From Bacteroidota bacterium (GTDB lineage Bacteria > Bacteroidota > Bacteroidia > Cytophagales > Cyclobacteriaceae), in assembly GCA_018266435.1 (NCBI GenBank), contig JAFEAL010000005.1, positions 418,725 to 482,724 on the forward strand: a stretch of 64,000 nt of DNA. The letters are read 5' to 3'. The notes under the pieces are model-generated. The model was given only the letters and a program-made list of their open reading frames with translations. It had not been told where the DNA came from and did no database searches. Position numbers and translations under genes: made by a program. Position 1 is the stretch's first letter. Every line of letters starts with the position of its first letter. Positions 1-7,725 of this stretch are shown piece by piece.

Positions 1-51
1 CGACCTCTACGTCCCGAACGTAGCGCACTAGCCGGGCTGTGCTACACCCCG
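1..51 (-). tRNA. tRNA-Pro (anticodon CGG), 3' part outside the window
   Basis: Read on the minus strand from position 51 this gives an acceptor strand CGGGGTG, a D-arm, and an anticodon arm CTACG-TTCGGGA-CGTAG with CGG at the anticodon position, then the start of the variable loop. The T-arm and the 3' acceptor strand lie beyond the left edge. The anticodon reads the proline codon CCG. Confidence 0.85.
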
Positions 52-58
52 AAGGGCA

Positions 59-91
59 CAAAAATAAAAAATCGTATTGATTAACTTGCAA
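59..91 (-). promoter_or_regulatory. Probable promoter of tRNA-Pro
   Basis: On the minus strand TATTTTTG (59-66) matches the Bacteroidota -7 consensus TAnnTTTG, and a TTG lies 22 nt upstream (89-91). The spacing is slightly long. Transcription would begin almost at the first base of the tRNA. Confidence 0.4.
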
Positions 92-118
92 TTTCTACTC
101 GTTTAACTTCAACTTTTT

Positions 119-601
119 ATGACGAACACTCAACTGACTGACCATTTTTATTCAGCTTTTCAAAAACTGGATTACGCGTCTATGCAAGCTTGCTATGCTA
201 CCGATGCGGTGTTTCAAGATCCTATTTTTGGTCTGCTCAACAGCGAAGAAGTAAAAGCCATGTGGGAAATGCTGTGCCAAAATGCTCAAGACTTTTCGTT
301 GAGTTTTTCAGATATAAAAACTACTGATGCAGAGTATGCTTCATGCCGATGGATAGCCACCTATACATTTTCGGCTACCGGGAGAAAAGTAGTGAACGAT
401 ATTCAGGCACATCTGAAAATTCAAAACGGAAAGATTGTTGAGCATACCGATTATTTTCATTTTTGGAAATGGAGCCGGCAGGCACTGGGTATTTCAGGGT
501 GGCTGCTCGGCTGGACCGATTTTTTCAGGGCGAAAGTAAGCTATCGGGCAAAAAAGAATCTTTTGAAGTTTATGTTATCAAAAAATAACAGTAAAAGGTA
601 A
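119..601 (+). CDS. NTF2-like / SnoaL-type small protein
   Basis: A 160-residue cytoplasmic protein without signal peptide. Residues 1-115 look like a SnoaL/NTF2-like cone fold: an N-terminal helix with 'FYSAFQKLDYASMQACY', then 'VFQDPIFG' and a later 'GKIVEHTDYFHFWKW' strand, as in polyketide-cyclase-like and ketosteroid-isomerase-like proteins. The family binds small hydrophobic ligands or catalyses isomerisations; the substrate cannot be told here. The basic C-terminus (RAKKNLLKF) is an extension beyond the fold. It starts at an ATG 67 nt after the tRNA-Pro 5' end on the opposite strand and stands alone. The family call is fairly safe, the function is unknown. Confidence 0.75.
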   Translation: MTNTQLTDHFYSAFQKLDYASMQACYATDAVFQDPIFGLLNSEEVKAMWEMLCQNAQDFSLSFSDIKTTDAEYASCRWIATYTFSATGRKVVNDIQAHLKIQNGKIVEHTDYFHFWKWSRQALGISGWLLGWTDFFRAKVSYRAKKNLLKFMLSKNNSKR

Positions 602-714
602 AGCAACAGGCGCAACTTCAGGTACCCTTTGTACGTCTCAGTAAAAAAATATCTAGCCCCGTGCAACCTTATCCATTTTAACTCATCCCTAGTACATTAA
701 AATCATTAAATACT

Positions 715-1524
715 ATGAAACGATTTATTCCGGTTCTTTTATTGTTTTTTTCAGGCTATGGTTTTGCACAAACCAAAGAAACCCGAAATGTTGAAACATT
801 TACCAAATTGTCTTTCCGCGTTCCAGGAAAATTAATCCTAAAGCAAGGAAGCCCGCAAAGCGTGGTGCTTGAAGGCGACAAAGAATTTCTTGATAAGATC
901 GAGACCGAAGTGGATGGCGGCCGCCTTTCTATCGGGCACCCGGAAAGGTGGAACTGGAGAAATTGGCGCGATAATAATAAACTGACAGCCTACGTTACGG
1001 TAAAAGACATTAATGCCATCAGTGTGAGTGGCTCGGGCGACTTGATAACTGAAGGAAAAATTTTAGCAAGCGATATGGATTTAAAAGTAAGCGGATCAGG
1101 CTCGCTTACCATCGACCTCGATGTAAAAGGCGAATTGAATGCCGATGTTTCAGGGAGTGGAGAAATTATTGCAAAAGGTGCTTGCAAAGAATTTGAAAGC
1201 AATGTGAGCGGCTCAGGAAAAGTGAGCTTGACTTCTTCCATTTCAGGGAAGGCTGACGTAAGCGTGTCAGGGTCAGGCACTGTGTCGATGAGTGGCAATG
1301 CCACTGCGATTAAGACCCACATCAGCGGATCAGGCAAAGTATTGGCTGCTGACCTGGAAGTTGTAACCTGCGAAGTGCACATCTCCGGCTCAGGCGATGT
1401 GGAAATCAATGTGAAAGACGCACTCGATGCCAACATCTCCGGCAGCGGAACGGTAACCTACAAAGGCAACCCAGGCCATGTGAACAGCCATTCATCAGGC
1501 AGTGGTAAAGTGCGGAAAATGTAG
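715..1524 (+). CDS. Secreted head-GIN (DUF2807) protein
   Basis: A 269-residue exported protein with a signal peptide (about residues 1-18, ending GFA-QT). The mature part begins with a strand-rich segment ('KLSFRVPGKLILKQG') typical of the GIN domain of putative autotransporter-like adhesins. From residue 104 the motif [VIS]SGSG recurs nine times at roughly 20-residue spacing, each followed by a short hydrophobic strand, which predicts a right-handed beta-helix. Members are common in Bacteroidota and sit in the periplasm or on the cell surface; their function is not established. It is monocistronic and ends in a long inverted repeat shared with the convergent gene at 1604. Confidence 0.85.
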   Translation: MKRFIPVLLLFFSGYGFAQTKETRNVETFTKLSFRVPGKLILKQGSPQSVVLEGDKEFLDKIETEVDGGRLSIGHPERWNWRNWRDNNKLTAYVTVKDINAISVSGSGDLITEGKILASDMDLKVSGSGSLTIDLDVKGELNADVSGSGEIIAKGACKEFESNVSGSGKVSLTSSISGKADVSVSGSGTVSMSGNATAIKTHISGSGKVLAADLEVVTCEVHISGSGDVEINVKDALDANISGSGTVTYKGNPGHVNSHSSGSGKVRKM

Positions 1525-1532
1525 ATACCCAA

Positions 1533-1610
1533 GCATTAGGCACAAAGTATAAAGCCGGAAACAGGTTAGAAATTTTTTTAGCTTTATACTTTGCGCTTTT
1601 AACCTAATGC
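1533..1610. terminator. Long inverted repeat between convergent genes (bidirectional terminator)
   Basis: GCATTAGG (1533-1540) pairs with CCTAATGC (1603-1610), and CAAAGTATAAAGC (1543-1555) pairs with GCTTTATACTTTG (1581-1593), with an AT-rich loop holding a T7 run. The outer right arm covers the stop codon of the minus-strand gene. It would fold in transcripts of either strand. Confidence 0.6.
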
Positions 1611-2572
1611 AAGTGCAGCGTATCCCTTAGTATTTTTGTCCGCTCTTTCTTCCAGTTTTTCAACTCCTCTTCGCGCTGCTTCAATTCTTCTTCAGAAGGC
1701 TTATAATTATTCAGTGGTTTTAGGTCAGGCTGACCGGCATCTATCCATGCCGTGTACCACAAACTGCCCACCATCAAAATACTTTTGCGCATTTGGCGCT
1801 CAACCATGCCCGATAAGAGATCGTGATATGCCTTTGAGTAGTCGTGTGAAAAAACTTTCACGGTTTTCTTTCCCAGTGTTTCAAAATTAAATTTTTGATA
1901 GCTGAATTTTTCGGATAACTTCTTTTCTAAATTCAAAACCGAGTCAACAGCCTGATGGGTATGGTCAATAATTTTCCAGGCCTCAAGTTGAACATTTGAA
2001 ATGTAATGAGCCTTGCCCGTGTAAAAATCATAATCGGCAGAAAACAATTCCGGCAGCCGTGATTCCCAGAATGAATGGATACCGATTTGACCAGTCAACT
2101 GACCATCGTAATTCTTTGTGGTATGCAGCGGCACATGCGCATCGGCTACGTAATGCCCCAGGTCTGAGGAAAGTCTTAAAATCTTTTCAGAGTCTTTCAA
2201 CAGAAAAGCATCTTTCAATTGAAGATAGAAAGATTGAATGGTCCAGGGCAAAGTGCCGTGAGCGTTTAACGAGTCTTGTCCATATTTTTCAACAGCTTTA
2301 TTCCAGTGGCGAGGTATTTTTTGAAGTGCACTGTCTCCGTAATCATCCAGATCAATGTAGTGGCGAGGTGCTTCGTTGGGCATAATGTACCGCCTACGGT
2401 CGGGGTTGGCTGCTGATTCTTCGATGTAACGGATATTCTTTTTATAGAATCCGCTCATCTCAACAGGCAAAGAAAACACGGCAAGCCGGTTGATCTTTTG
2501 GTGGCCGAAAAATCCCCAACTGCAGCAACTCAGAAGCAGAAGGGTTAGAAATATTTTTTCGTGTGTCTTCAA
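1604..2572 (-). CDS. Zinc-dependent phospholipase C / S1-P1 nuclease-like secreted protein
   Basis: A 322-residue exported protein. After an N-terminal hydrophobic signal (residues 4-17) the mature chain starts with 'SWGFFGHQKINRLAVF', and 'DLGHYVADAHVPLHTTKNYDG' follows near residue 140, with a later His-Ser-Phe-Trp-Glu segment. These Trp, His and Asp residues are the trinuclear zinc ligands of the phospholipase C / P1 nuclease fold. The enzyme would hydrolyse phosphodiesters outside the cytoplasm; whether it cuts lipid or nucleic acid is open. The only start that keeps the signal peptide is a TTG. The gene is divergent from the GDPD gene at 2650, and a -7-like TATCTTTA lies just upstream. 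Confidence 0.8.
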   Translation of the reverse strand: MKTHEKIFLTLLLLSCCSWGFFGHQKINRLAVFSLPVEMSGFYKKNIRYIEESAANPDRRRYIMPNEAPRHYIDLDDYGDSALQKIPRHWNKAVEKYGQDSLNAHGTLPWTIQSFYLQLKDAFLLKDSEKILRLSSDLGHYVADAHVPLHTTKNYDGQLTGQIGIHSFWESRLPELFSADYDFYTGKAHYISNVQLEAWKIIDHTHQAVDSVLNLEKKLSEKFSYQKFNFETLGKKTVKVFSHDYSKAYHDLLSGMVERQMRKSILMVGSLWYTAWIDAGQPDLKPLNNYKPSEEELKQREEELKNWKKERTKILRDTLHLH

Positions 2573-2649
2573 ATTGTAGCTAAAGATAAGACGAGATAAA
2601 TTATTTTTGAAGGGACGAACGAGTTGCCGATAACCAATCTCACGTAATC

Positions 2650-3609
2650 ATGAAAATTATTAACCTGCTTGTTTTTATAATCTTTGCATCGTTTATGCCA
2701 TTTACCCAGTTGCCTGATCCTAAATTTGATGTGCAGGGTCACCGTGGGGCACGCGGCCTGATGCCCGAAAACTCCATTCCGGCATTTTTACTAGCACTGG
2801 ATTCTGGCGTAACCACTCTTGAAATGGACTTGGCCATTACTCAGGATAAGCAAGTGATAGTATCGCACGAAACGTGGATGAGCGCAGCCTACTGCCTCGA
2901 CCCGCAAGGAAAAGAAATAAGCGGGCGAAGCGAAAAAAAATTCAACATCTACAAAATGAAGTATGCCGAAGTAGCCGCTTGGGATTGTGGCTCAAAGTTG
3001 AATGTGCGCTTTCCGGATCAGAAAAAAATAAAAATACCTAAACCGTTATTGAACGAAGTTATTGTGGCGGTTGAAAATCACATTAAGAATTTTACCGGGT
3101 ATGAAGTGGATTATAATATTGAAATCAAATCGTTGCCCGAAACCGACAACATTTTCCATCCCAAACCTGAAGTATTTTCTGATTTGGCATACCAACTCAT
3201 TGACCAGTATTTGCCGTGGAACCGGGTGGTGATTCAATCGTTTGATTTTCGGGTGCTGAGGTACTGGCATAAAAAATACCCACAGGTAAGGCTGGCTGCC
3301 CTGGTGGAGAACTTAAAATCCATTGATGAAAATATAAAGGAGTTAGGTTTTGTTCCTGACGTTTATAGCCCTGAGTACAAACTGCTCGATAAAAATGAAG
3401 TGGATTTTCTTCATCGCAAAACCCCTCAGCATATTGCTGATAAAGAAAAGAAGATGCGCAAACTTCGCGTTATTCCCTGGACGGTAAACGATGAAAAAGA
3501 AATGCATGAACTCAAAGAGATGGGGGTGGATGGCTTCATTACTGATTATCCTAACCGGGCCAAAAAACTGGGATTGACCCGTGAAATAAAAAATGAAATA
3601 AAAAAGTAA
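2650..3609 (+). CDS. Glycerophosphodiester phosphodiesterase family protein
   Basis: A 319-residue protein with an N-terminal signal or anchor segment (1-18). The GDPD motif 'QGHRGARGLMPENSIPAF' (about residues 29-46) carries the catalytic His and Arg; 'TLEMDLAITQDKQVIVSHE' supplies the metal-binding Glu and Asp and the second His. 'VIQSFDF' and the C-terminal 'VIPWTVNDEKEMHELKEMGVDGFITDYP' complete the TIM barrel. The enzyme releases glycerol-3-phosphate from deacylated phospholipids, probably in the periplasm. It is divergent from the phospholipase-like gene, which suggests phospholipid turnover. A TATTTTTG box at 2603-2610 may be its -7 element. Confidence 0.9.
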   Translation: MKIINLLVFIIFASFMPFTQLPDPKFDVQGHRGARGLMPENSIPAFLLALDSGVTTLEMDLAITQDKQVIVSHETWMSAAYCLDPQGKEISGRSEKKFNIYKMKYAEVAAWDCGSKLNVRFPDQKKIKIPKPLLNEVIVAVENHIKNFTGYEVDYNIEIKSLPETDNIFHPKPEVFSDLAYQLIDQYLPWNRVVIQSFDFRVLRYWHKKYPQVRLAALVENLKSIDENIKELGFVPDVYSPEYKLLDKNEVDFLHRKTPQHIADKEKKMRKLRVIPWTVNDEKEMHELKEMGVDGFITDYPNRAKKLGLTREIKNEIKK

Positions 3610-3657
3610 TGGTTATAGACGGGTATAAGAATTTTTACCTGATGTTTTTTACCGTTA

Positions 3658-4215
3658 TCAGATACACAATATTCCTCTAAATCCTCTTGCTGCATAATAT
3701 GATTCGGCACCGTTGTGATAAACAAATACCCTTCCAAAACGGTGGTCGCCAAATAATGCTCCGCCCAGTTTTCTAACACTACCCGGAGTCATCAGCCAGC
3801 TTGACGTTTTGGAATCAATGCTTTCTATTTCTTGCAATGTACGATACTGTTCTTCGGTGAGCAGTTCTATTCCCATTTCGGCTGCCTTAGCCAGGGCACT
3901 ATTTTTTGGTTTATGCTCTTTTCTTGATTTCAACGCTTCCGTGTCGTAGCATAGGCTTCTTCGCCCGCTGGGGCTTTCAGCAGAACAGTCACAAAAAACA
4001 AATGCATCCTTTTTTTTATCATACCCGATAACATCCGGTTCTCCGCCTGTAGTTTCCATTTCATTCAGCGACCACATTTTGTCTGGCATAGAAACCAGGC
4101 GGGCTTCCACCTCGCTCCATACAATTCCTTTGTGCCGGTGCAGGTGGTTGTCAAACCGTGCTTTTACTATTTCGAGTAGTTCTTTGGTTTGGCCTGCAGA
4201 TAGTCTCTTTTTCAT
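3658..4215 (-). CDS. DUF4256 domain protein
   Basis: A 185-residue cytoplasmic protein that matches DUF4256 over its whole length: 'KARFDNHLHRHKGIVWSEVE', 'EMETTGGEPDVIGYDKK', 'FCDCSAESPSGRRSLCYD' and the C-terminal 'FGDHRFGRVFVYHNGAESYYAARGFRG'. There is no signal peptide or membrane segment. The family is widespread but of unknown function; the conserved Cys-Asp-Cys-Ser-Ala-Glu and GEPDV motifs look like an active or binding site. The gene is convergent with the GDPD gene. Confidence 0.85.
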   Translation of the reverse strand: MKKRLSAGQTKELLEIVKARFDNHLHRHKGIVWSEVEARLVSMPDKMWSLNEMETTGGEPDVIGYDKKKDAFVFCDCSAESPSGRRSLCYDTEALKSRKEHKPKNSALAKAAEMGIELLTEEQYRTLQEIESIDSKTSSWLMTPGSVRKLGGALFGDHRFGRVFVYHNGAESYYAARGFRGILCI

Positions 4216-4288
4216 AACTGGTAAGTTTGAGATGATTTGTAGCGACAGGTAAGTGAGGATTTCAATCGGTTAAGTGCACTGGCTACAA

Positions 4289-4702
4289 TTATTTTTTACG
4301 AGCTTCTTTAACTTCTTCAGGTGTTATGACTGATTCTTTGTTACCAAACGAGTTGCGAACATAATTCAGTACATCACTTACTTGTTCATCGGTAAAAGCA
4401 AATCCCTCCATTTTTTCATCGTACTCATAACCATTTACTTTCATGGGCCCGGAAGCTCCGTAAAGTACTACCTCGATGGATTTTTTTTTGTTGGCCTTCA
4501 GGTAATCAGATTGGGCCAGTGGAGGGTAAAATCCATCGGTACCTTCGCCTTGCTCCATGTGGCAGGTGAGGCAATGAGTAATGTAAATGTCTTTTCCCCG
4601 CTCGATGCTTTCTTTTAAAGTGAATTTGGTTTTTTGTTGAAAAGAAGAGAGAGATAAGAGCGATACACTTGCAGCTAAGCCAATAAAAATTTTTGTGATC
4701 AT
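4289..4702 (-). CDS. Secreted monohaem c-type cytochrome
   Basis: A 137-residue protein with a signal peptide (about residues 1-21). The haem-binding motif Cys-Leu-Thr-Cys-His lies at residues 44-48 inside 'GKDIYITHCLTCHMEQGEG'. 'FYPPLAQSDYL' follows, and 'MEGFAFTDEQVSDVLNYVRN' includes a likely methionine ligand. This is the layout of small class I cytochromes that carry electrons in the periplasm. It is unlinked to an oxidase here, so its partner is unknown. Confidence 0.85.
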   Translation of the reverse strand: MITKIFIGLAASVSLLSLSSFQQKTKFTLKESIERGKDIYITHCLTCHMEQGEGTDGFYPPLAQSDYLKANKKKSIEVVLYGASGPMKVNGYEYDEKMEGFAFTDEQVSDVLNYVRNSFGNKESVITPEEVKEARKK

Positions 4703-4842
4703 ATATAGTTGAGTTTAGTTAATGATGGGTGCTCATTCTTTTGATGGCAAGGAGCATCTTATTTTCTAAAGATGAAGGTACGAAATTAACGGCTCGATCA
4801 GACACTCACGCTATTAAAGGTATTTTGAAGAAATAGCCGGTT

Positions 4843-5445
4843 TCAAAAATCCGGATCCAGCCACAGCCGGTCTTTCAGTTCTTTCAGCAACGGATTCTTT
4901 TCTGCCAGGAGATCAAATTTTTCTTTGTTGGTATAAGCAATCTTTTTTGTTTCTTCTTTTTGTAAAATGCTTTCCACCTTAATGGTGGAGTTACTCAGGC
5001 GGCTGCGCAGGTGGGCGAGCAAATCCGGAAGGATAGCTTGCAGCAACGGCTCTTCTACCGAGTTGGCCAGTGCTACAGTCACCACTGATCCTTTGATATC
5101 TACCTGGCGGCTTAATAAATGAAACTCAGCTACCTGGTTTTTTCGTGAGTCGGCATAATCGGCCCATGCCTTGCGAAGTTGTTCATCTGTAAGCGGTCTT
5201 ACCGGCTGTGGCTCATCCAGAGGTGTGATGCCTGCAACTGCCAGTTTTTCTTTTGGTTTTAAAATTGATCCGAGGTTGAGCGTTGACTTAGGGCGTACAG
5301 AAGTTGGGGGAGGTAGTTCGCTACCAACTGATACGGTACTTGGCTGTTGAGATACTCCGGGCGGATCAGGCTTTTTTTCTGTGTTGCCGGGTATTTCTTT
5401 TTTAGCAGGCAACACCGCCAGTGGCGGTTCGGGTTCTAATTCAAT
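4843..5445 (-). CDS. dnaX: dnaX, tau-specific C-terminal part (-1 frame)
   Basis: This reading frame continues dnaX only if the ribosome or the transcript slips by one base in the A10 tract at 5445-5454. It opens without a stop straight from the tract (first codons ATT-GAA-TTA-GAA). It encodes a proline-rich linker, then a folded region ('EQLRKAWADYADSRKNQ', 'LLQAILPDLLAHLRSRLSNSTIKVE') and the ending 'LAEKNPLLKELKDRLWLDPDF', which resembles the C-terminus of Bacteroidota tau. An internal GTG at 5415 could start a separate 190-residue protein, but no promoter or ribosome site stands out. With the shift, DnaX would be about 565 residues, the usual length in the phylum. Confidence 0.7.
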   Translation of the reverse strand: MELEPEPPLAVLPAKKEIPGNTEKKPDPPGVSQQPSTVSVGSELPPPTSVRPKSTLNLGSILKPKEKLAVAGITPLDEPQPVRPLTDEQLRKAWADYADSRKNQVAEFHLLSRQVDIKGSVVTVALANSVEEPLLQAILPDLLAHLRSRLSNSTIKVESILQKEETKKIAYTNKEKFDLLAEKNPLLKELKDRLWLDPDF

Positions 5446-5461
5446 TTTTTTTTTACTCCTT
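5414..5461 (-). promoter_or_regulatory. Putative dnaX slippage / frameshift site
   Basis: On the minus strand the parts in order are AAGGAG (5461-5456, Shine-Dalgarno-like), A10 (5454-5445), the zero-frame stop TAG (5438-5436), and a stem-loop ACCGCC-ACT-GGCGGT (5428-5414). Stimulatory SD, A-rich slippery tract and downstream hairpin are the elements known from E. coli dnaX; long A tracts also cause transcriptional slippage in Thermus dnaX. The hairpin is 16 nt from the tract, farther than usual. A homopolymer sequencing error (true A11) would give the same picture. Confidence 0.6.
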
Positions 5462-6533
5462 CGTGGGAGTTGCTTTTGATGACGGCATTGACATGAACCA
5501 TTTTCATCAGGGCCAGTTCTACCAGCAGCCGTTGGTTGCGGCTGGCTTTATACTGGATATCACACGTACTGGCCATGTTGAGCCACGAGAGCAGGAGCGA
5601 AGGAGAAGCGCTTTGCGCCTGACTGATGTATTTTTGTTTTACGCTTTCGGGCACTTCCATCAGGGCAACGGTTCGTGCATCTTGCGATACCAGTAAATTG
5701 CGTAAGTGCTCCCCTAAGCCGGTGATGAAATTTTGGCCGTCAAATCCTTTTCGTAAAATCTCATCCAACAATACCAGCGGAGTGACGGTATTTTCGGTGA
5801 GCAGGCCATCAACCATTTTAAAATAATAATCATAGTCGAGGATGTGCAGGTTATTGAGCACATCGCTAAAGGTGACTTTGTGGTTTGAAGAAAAAGTCAC
5901 CATCAGGTCGAAGATGGAAAGCCCATCGCGCAGCGCGCCATCTGCCTTTTGGGCAATGAGGTGCAGGGCTTCGTCTTCTGCTTCAATACCTTCGCGGGTA
6001 GCAATTTTTTTCAGTTGTGTGGCAATATCCGAAACCTGAATGCGGTTGAAATCAAAAATCTGGCAGCGCGAAAGGATGGTGGGTATGACTTTGTGTTTCT
6101 CGGTTGTGGCGAGAATAAATATGGCATACGAGGGCGGCTCTTCTAAGGTCTTTAAAAATGCATTGAAGGCTGCATTGGAGAGCATGTGCACTTCATCAAT
6201 AATATAGACTTTGAATTTTCCGAATTGCGGAGGGTAGCGCACCTGGTCAATCAGGTTGCGAATGTCTTCCACTGAATTGTTGGAAGCGGCATCGAGCTCA
6301 AAGATATTGAGTGAGTTGGCTTCGGCCTTTTCTTCAAAGCCGTTGATCATTCTGGCTACAATACGCGCACAGGTAGTTTTGCCCACTCCGCGCGGCCCGC
6401 AAAAAAGTAAAGCCTGGGCCAGCTTGTTGTTATCGATGGCATTTTTTAGCGTGGTGGTGATGTGCTCTTGCCCCACCACTTCGTCAAAGCCGAGTGGCCG
6501 GTATTTCCGGGCCGAAACAACAAAATTATCCAT
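5436..6533 (-). CDS. dnaX: DNA polymerase III subunit gamma/tau (clamp-loader ATPase)
   Basis: 365 residues from the ATG at 6533, starting 'MDNFVVSARKYRPLGFDEVVGQ'. A Walker A motif (GPRGVGKTT) lies near residue 47, then 'FELDAASNNSVEDIRNLIDQVR', the DExH-like 'IIDEVHMLS', the arginine-finger motif 'LSRCQIF' and the domain III region. The ATPase core of the clamp loader is therefore complete. The four-cysteine zinc module normally found between Walker A and 'ELDAASNN' is absent, which I believe is usual in Bacteroidota. In the zero frame the protein stops three codons after the A10 tract, giving a gamma-like product. An ATG nine bases earlier (6542) falls inside the -7 promoter box and is unlikely to be used. 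Confidence 0.93.
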   Translation of the reverse strand: MDNFVVSARKYRPLGFDEVVGQEHITTTLKNAIDNNKLAQALLFCGPRGVGKTTCARIVARMINGFEEKAEANSLNIFELDAASNNSVEDIRNLIDQVRYPPQFGKFKVYIIDEVHMLSNAAFNAFLKTLEEPPSYAIFILATTEKHKVIPTILSRCQIFDFNRIQVSDIATQLKKIATREGIEAEDEALHLIAQKADGALRDGLSIFDLMVTFSSNHKVTFSDVLNNLHILDYDYYFKMVDGLLTENTVTPLVLLDEILRKGFDGQNFITGLGEHLRNLLVSQDARTVALMEVPESVKQKYISQAQSASPSLLLSWLNMASTCDIQYKASRNQRLLVELALMKMVHVNAVIKSNSHEGVKKKLN

Positions 6534-6538
6534 CGCCT

Positions 6539-6568
6539 GCAAGATAGTGCAATTATGAAACAGGACAA
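6539..6568 (-). promoter_or_regulatory. dnaX promoter
   Basis: TTG (6568-6566), a 19-nt spacer and TATCTTGC (6546-6539) on the minus strand. The -7 box ends five bases before the dnaX ATG (6533-6531), so transcription would begin at or beside the start codon. Confidence 0.55.
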
Positions 6569-6699
6569 TTTCAATCTAAAAAAAATGAATTTTCCAGATC
6601 GTCTCTCGCAGATAACGATCGTTTCATCAAGTTTATAGCATCGCCCCGGCCTGTTCTTGGCCTACGCTAACAGGAGACGATGTTAGAGAGAGAAAAAAA

Positions 6700-7725
6700 T
6701 TAATTTCTTTCTTTTCTGATAAAACTGGGGCAGGGAATCCACCCGTCTCTTTTTTTAGTTTTTTTACGTTCAGGTATTTCAATCAGGTATTTCAGCGCAA
6801 GCTCATGAGCCCCACCAGAAGCAGGCCCTAACCGCGATACGGTAAAATCATAGCTGTAAACCACCTCAAACTGGCTGAACTGAAATCCGAGAATAACTAC
6901 GGCAGCATCTTGCATGGGGTTGCGATCGGCATTTTTTATCACTGGAATGCCACGGTACCATAACCCAAAGATGATCGGCTCATATAATAAGTAAGCCCCC
7001 ACATCTAACTGTTCAAAATTAGCCTGCCGTTTGTACACAAATGAAGGAGAGAGTACAGGAATACGGTCACGCTTCAGCAATCCTCCATACAAGGGAATGC
7101 GCACTCCGCCATGCACCGAAATTTTTAAGGGCACATAGGCATATTGATGCAGCAACGATCGGTTAGGTTCATTGATGTGGTTGGCGGCAAAGCCTATCCA
7201 AACGTTTCGGTTGTAGGCCAACATCCCTGCCTTGAAATCAAAATACTGTGTCATGCCGGCATTAGAAAGAATTGGGTCGCTGGTAGGTATTGTTGAGTTA
7301 CTGCCCAGCACTAACTGATCGCCAAAAATTAGTTTGTTAAAATCAATGCTGCGCGAGGCATAACCAAAATTTAACCCGGATGAGATTATCCACTTATTGG
7401 CAATGGGCAGTTTGTAGGAATACAAAAAATTAAATTCGGTTGATCGCATCCCGGCCGAGCCGGCCTGATCTTGCATGGCCATAAAACCAAAGCCGCTGTT
7501 GAGGCCGGTCAGATTATAATCGTAAGAGAGGGCATAAGTGCGGTAACCTTGTGCCACACTCGGCCATTGGTTGCGGTAGTTGGAAATGAACCGATGGTCA
7601 TTGGTGGTTCCTGTAAAGGCCGGGTTGAGGTAGAGCGGAGCTGCATAATATTGGCTGAACTCCGGATCTTGTGCCAGGCCGAGTCGAACGATGAAAATCA
7701 AAATTATCGTGAAACTAATCTTCAT
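6700..7725 (-). CDS. PorP/SprF family type IX secretion membrane protein
   Basis: 341 residues with a signal peptide (1-18), then 'QDPEFSQYYAAPLYLNPAFTGTT', the hallmark start of the PorP/SprF family, and repeated amphipathic strands of an outer-membrane beta-barrel. 'YNRNVWIGFAANHINEPNRSL' and 'FEVVYSYDFTVSRLGPASGGAHEL' are also family-typical. PorP/SprF proteins act with the type IX secretion system to place large CHU_C-tagged proteins at the surface. The ATG overlaps the stop of the upstream giant PKD gene (ATGA), so the two are translationally coupled, the usual pairing of substrate and SprF-like partner. The last residues are basic. Confidence 0.92.
   Translation of the reverse strand: MKISFTIILIFIVRLGLAQDPEFSQYYAAPLYLNPAFTGTTNDHRFISNYRNQWPSVAQGYRTYALSYDYNLTGLNSGFGFMAMQDQAGSAGMRSTEFNFLYSYKLPIANKWIISSGLNFGYASRSIDFNKLIFGDQLVLGSNSTIPTSDPILSNAGMTQYFDFKAGMLAYNRNVWIGFAANHINEPNRSLLHQYAYVPLKISVHGGVRIPLYGGLLKRDRIPVLSPSFVYKRQANFEQLDVGAYLLYEPIIFGLWYRGIPVIKNADRNPMQDAAVVILGFQFSQFEVVYSYDFTVSRLGPASGGAHELALKYLIEIPERKKTKKRDGWIPCPSFIRKERN

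Noticed and set aside
990-1436. 148-residue open frame on the minus strand opposite the GIN gene
   Set aside because: It is the mirror of the repeated Ser-Gly codons; it has no domain, promoter or start logic.
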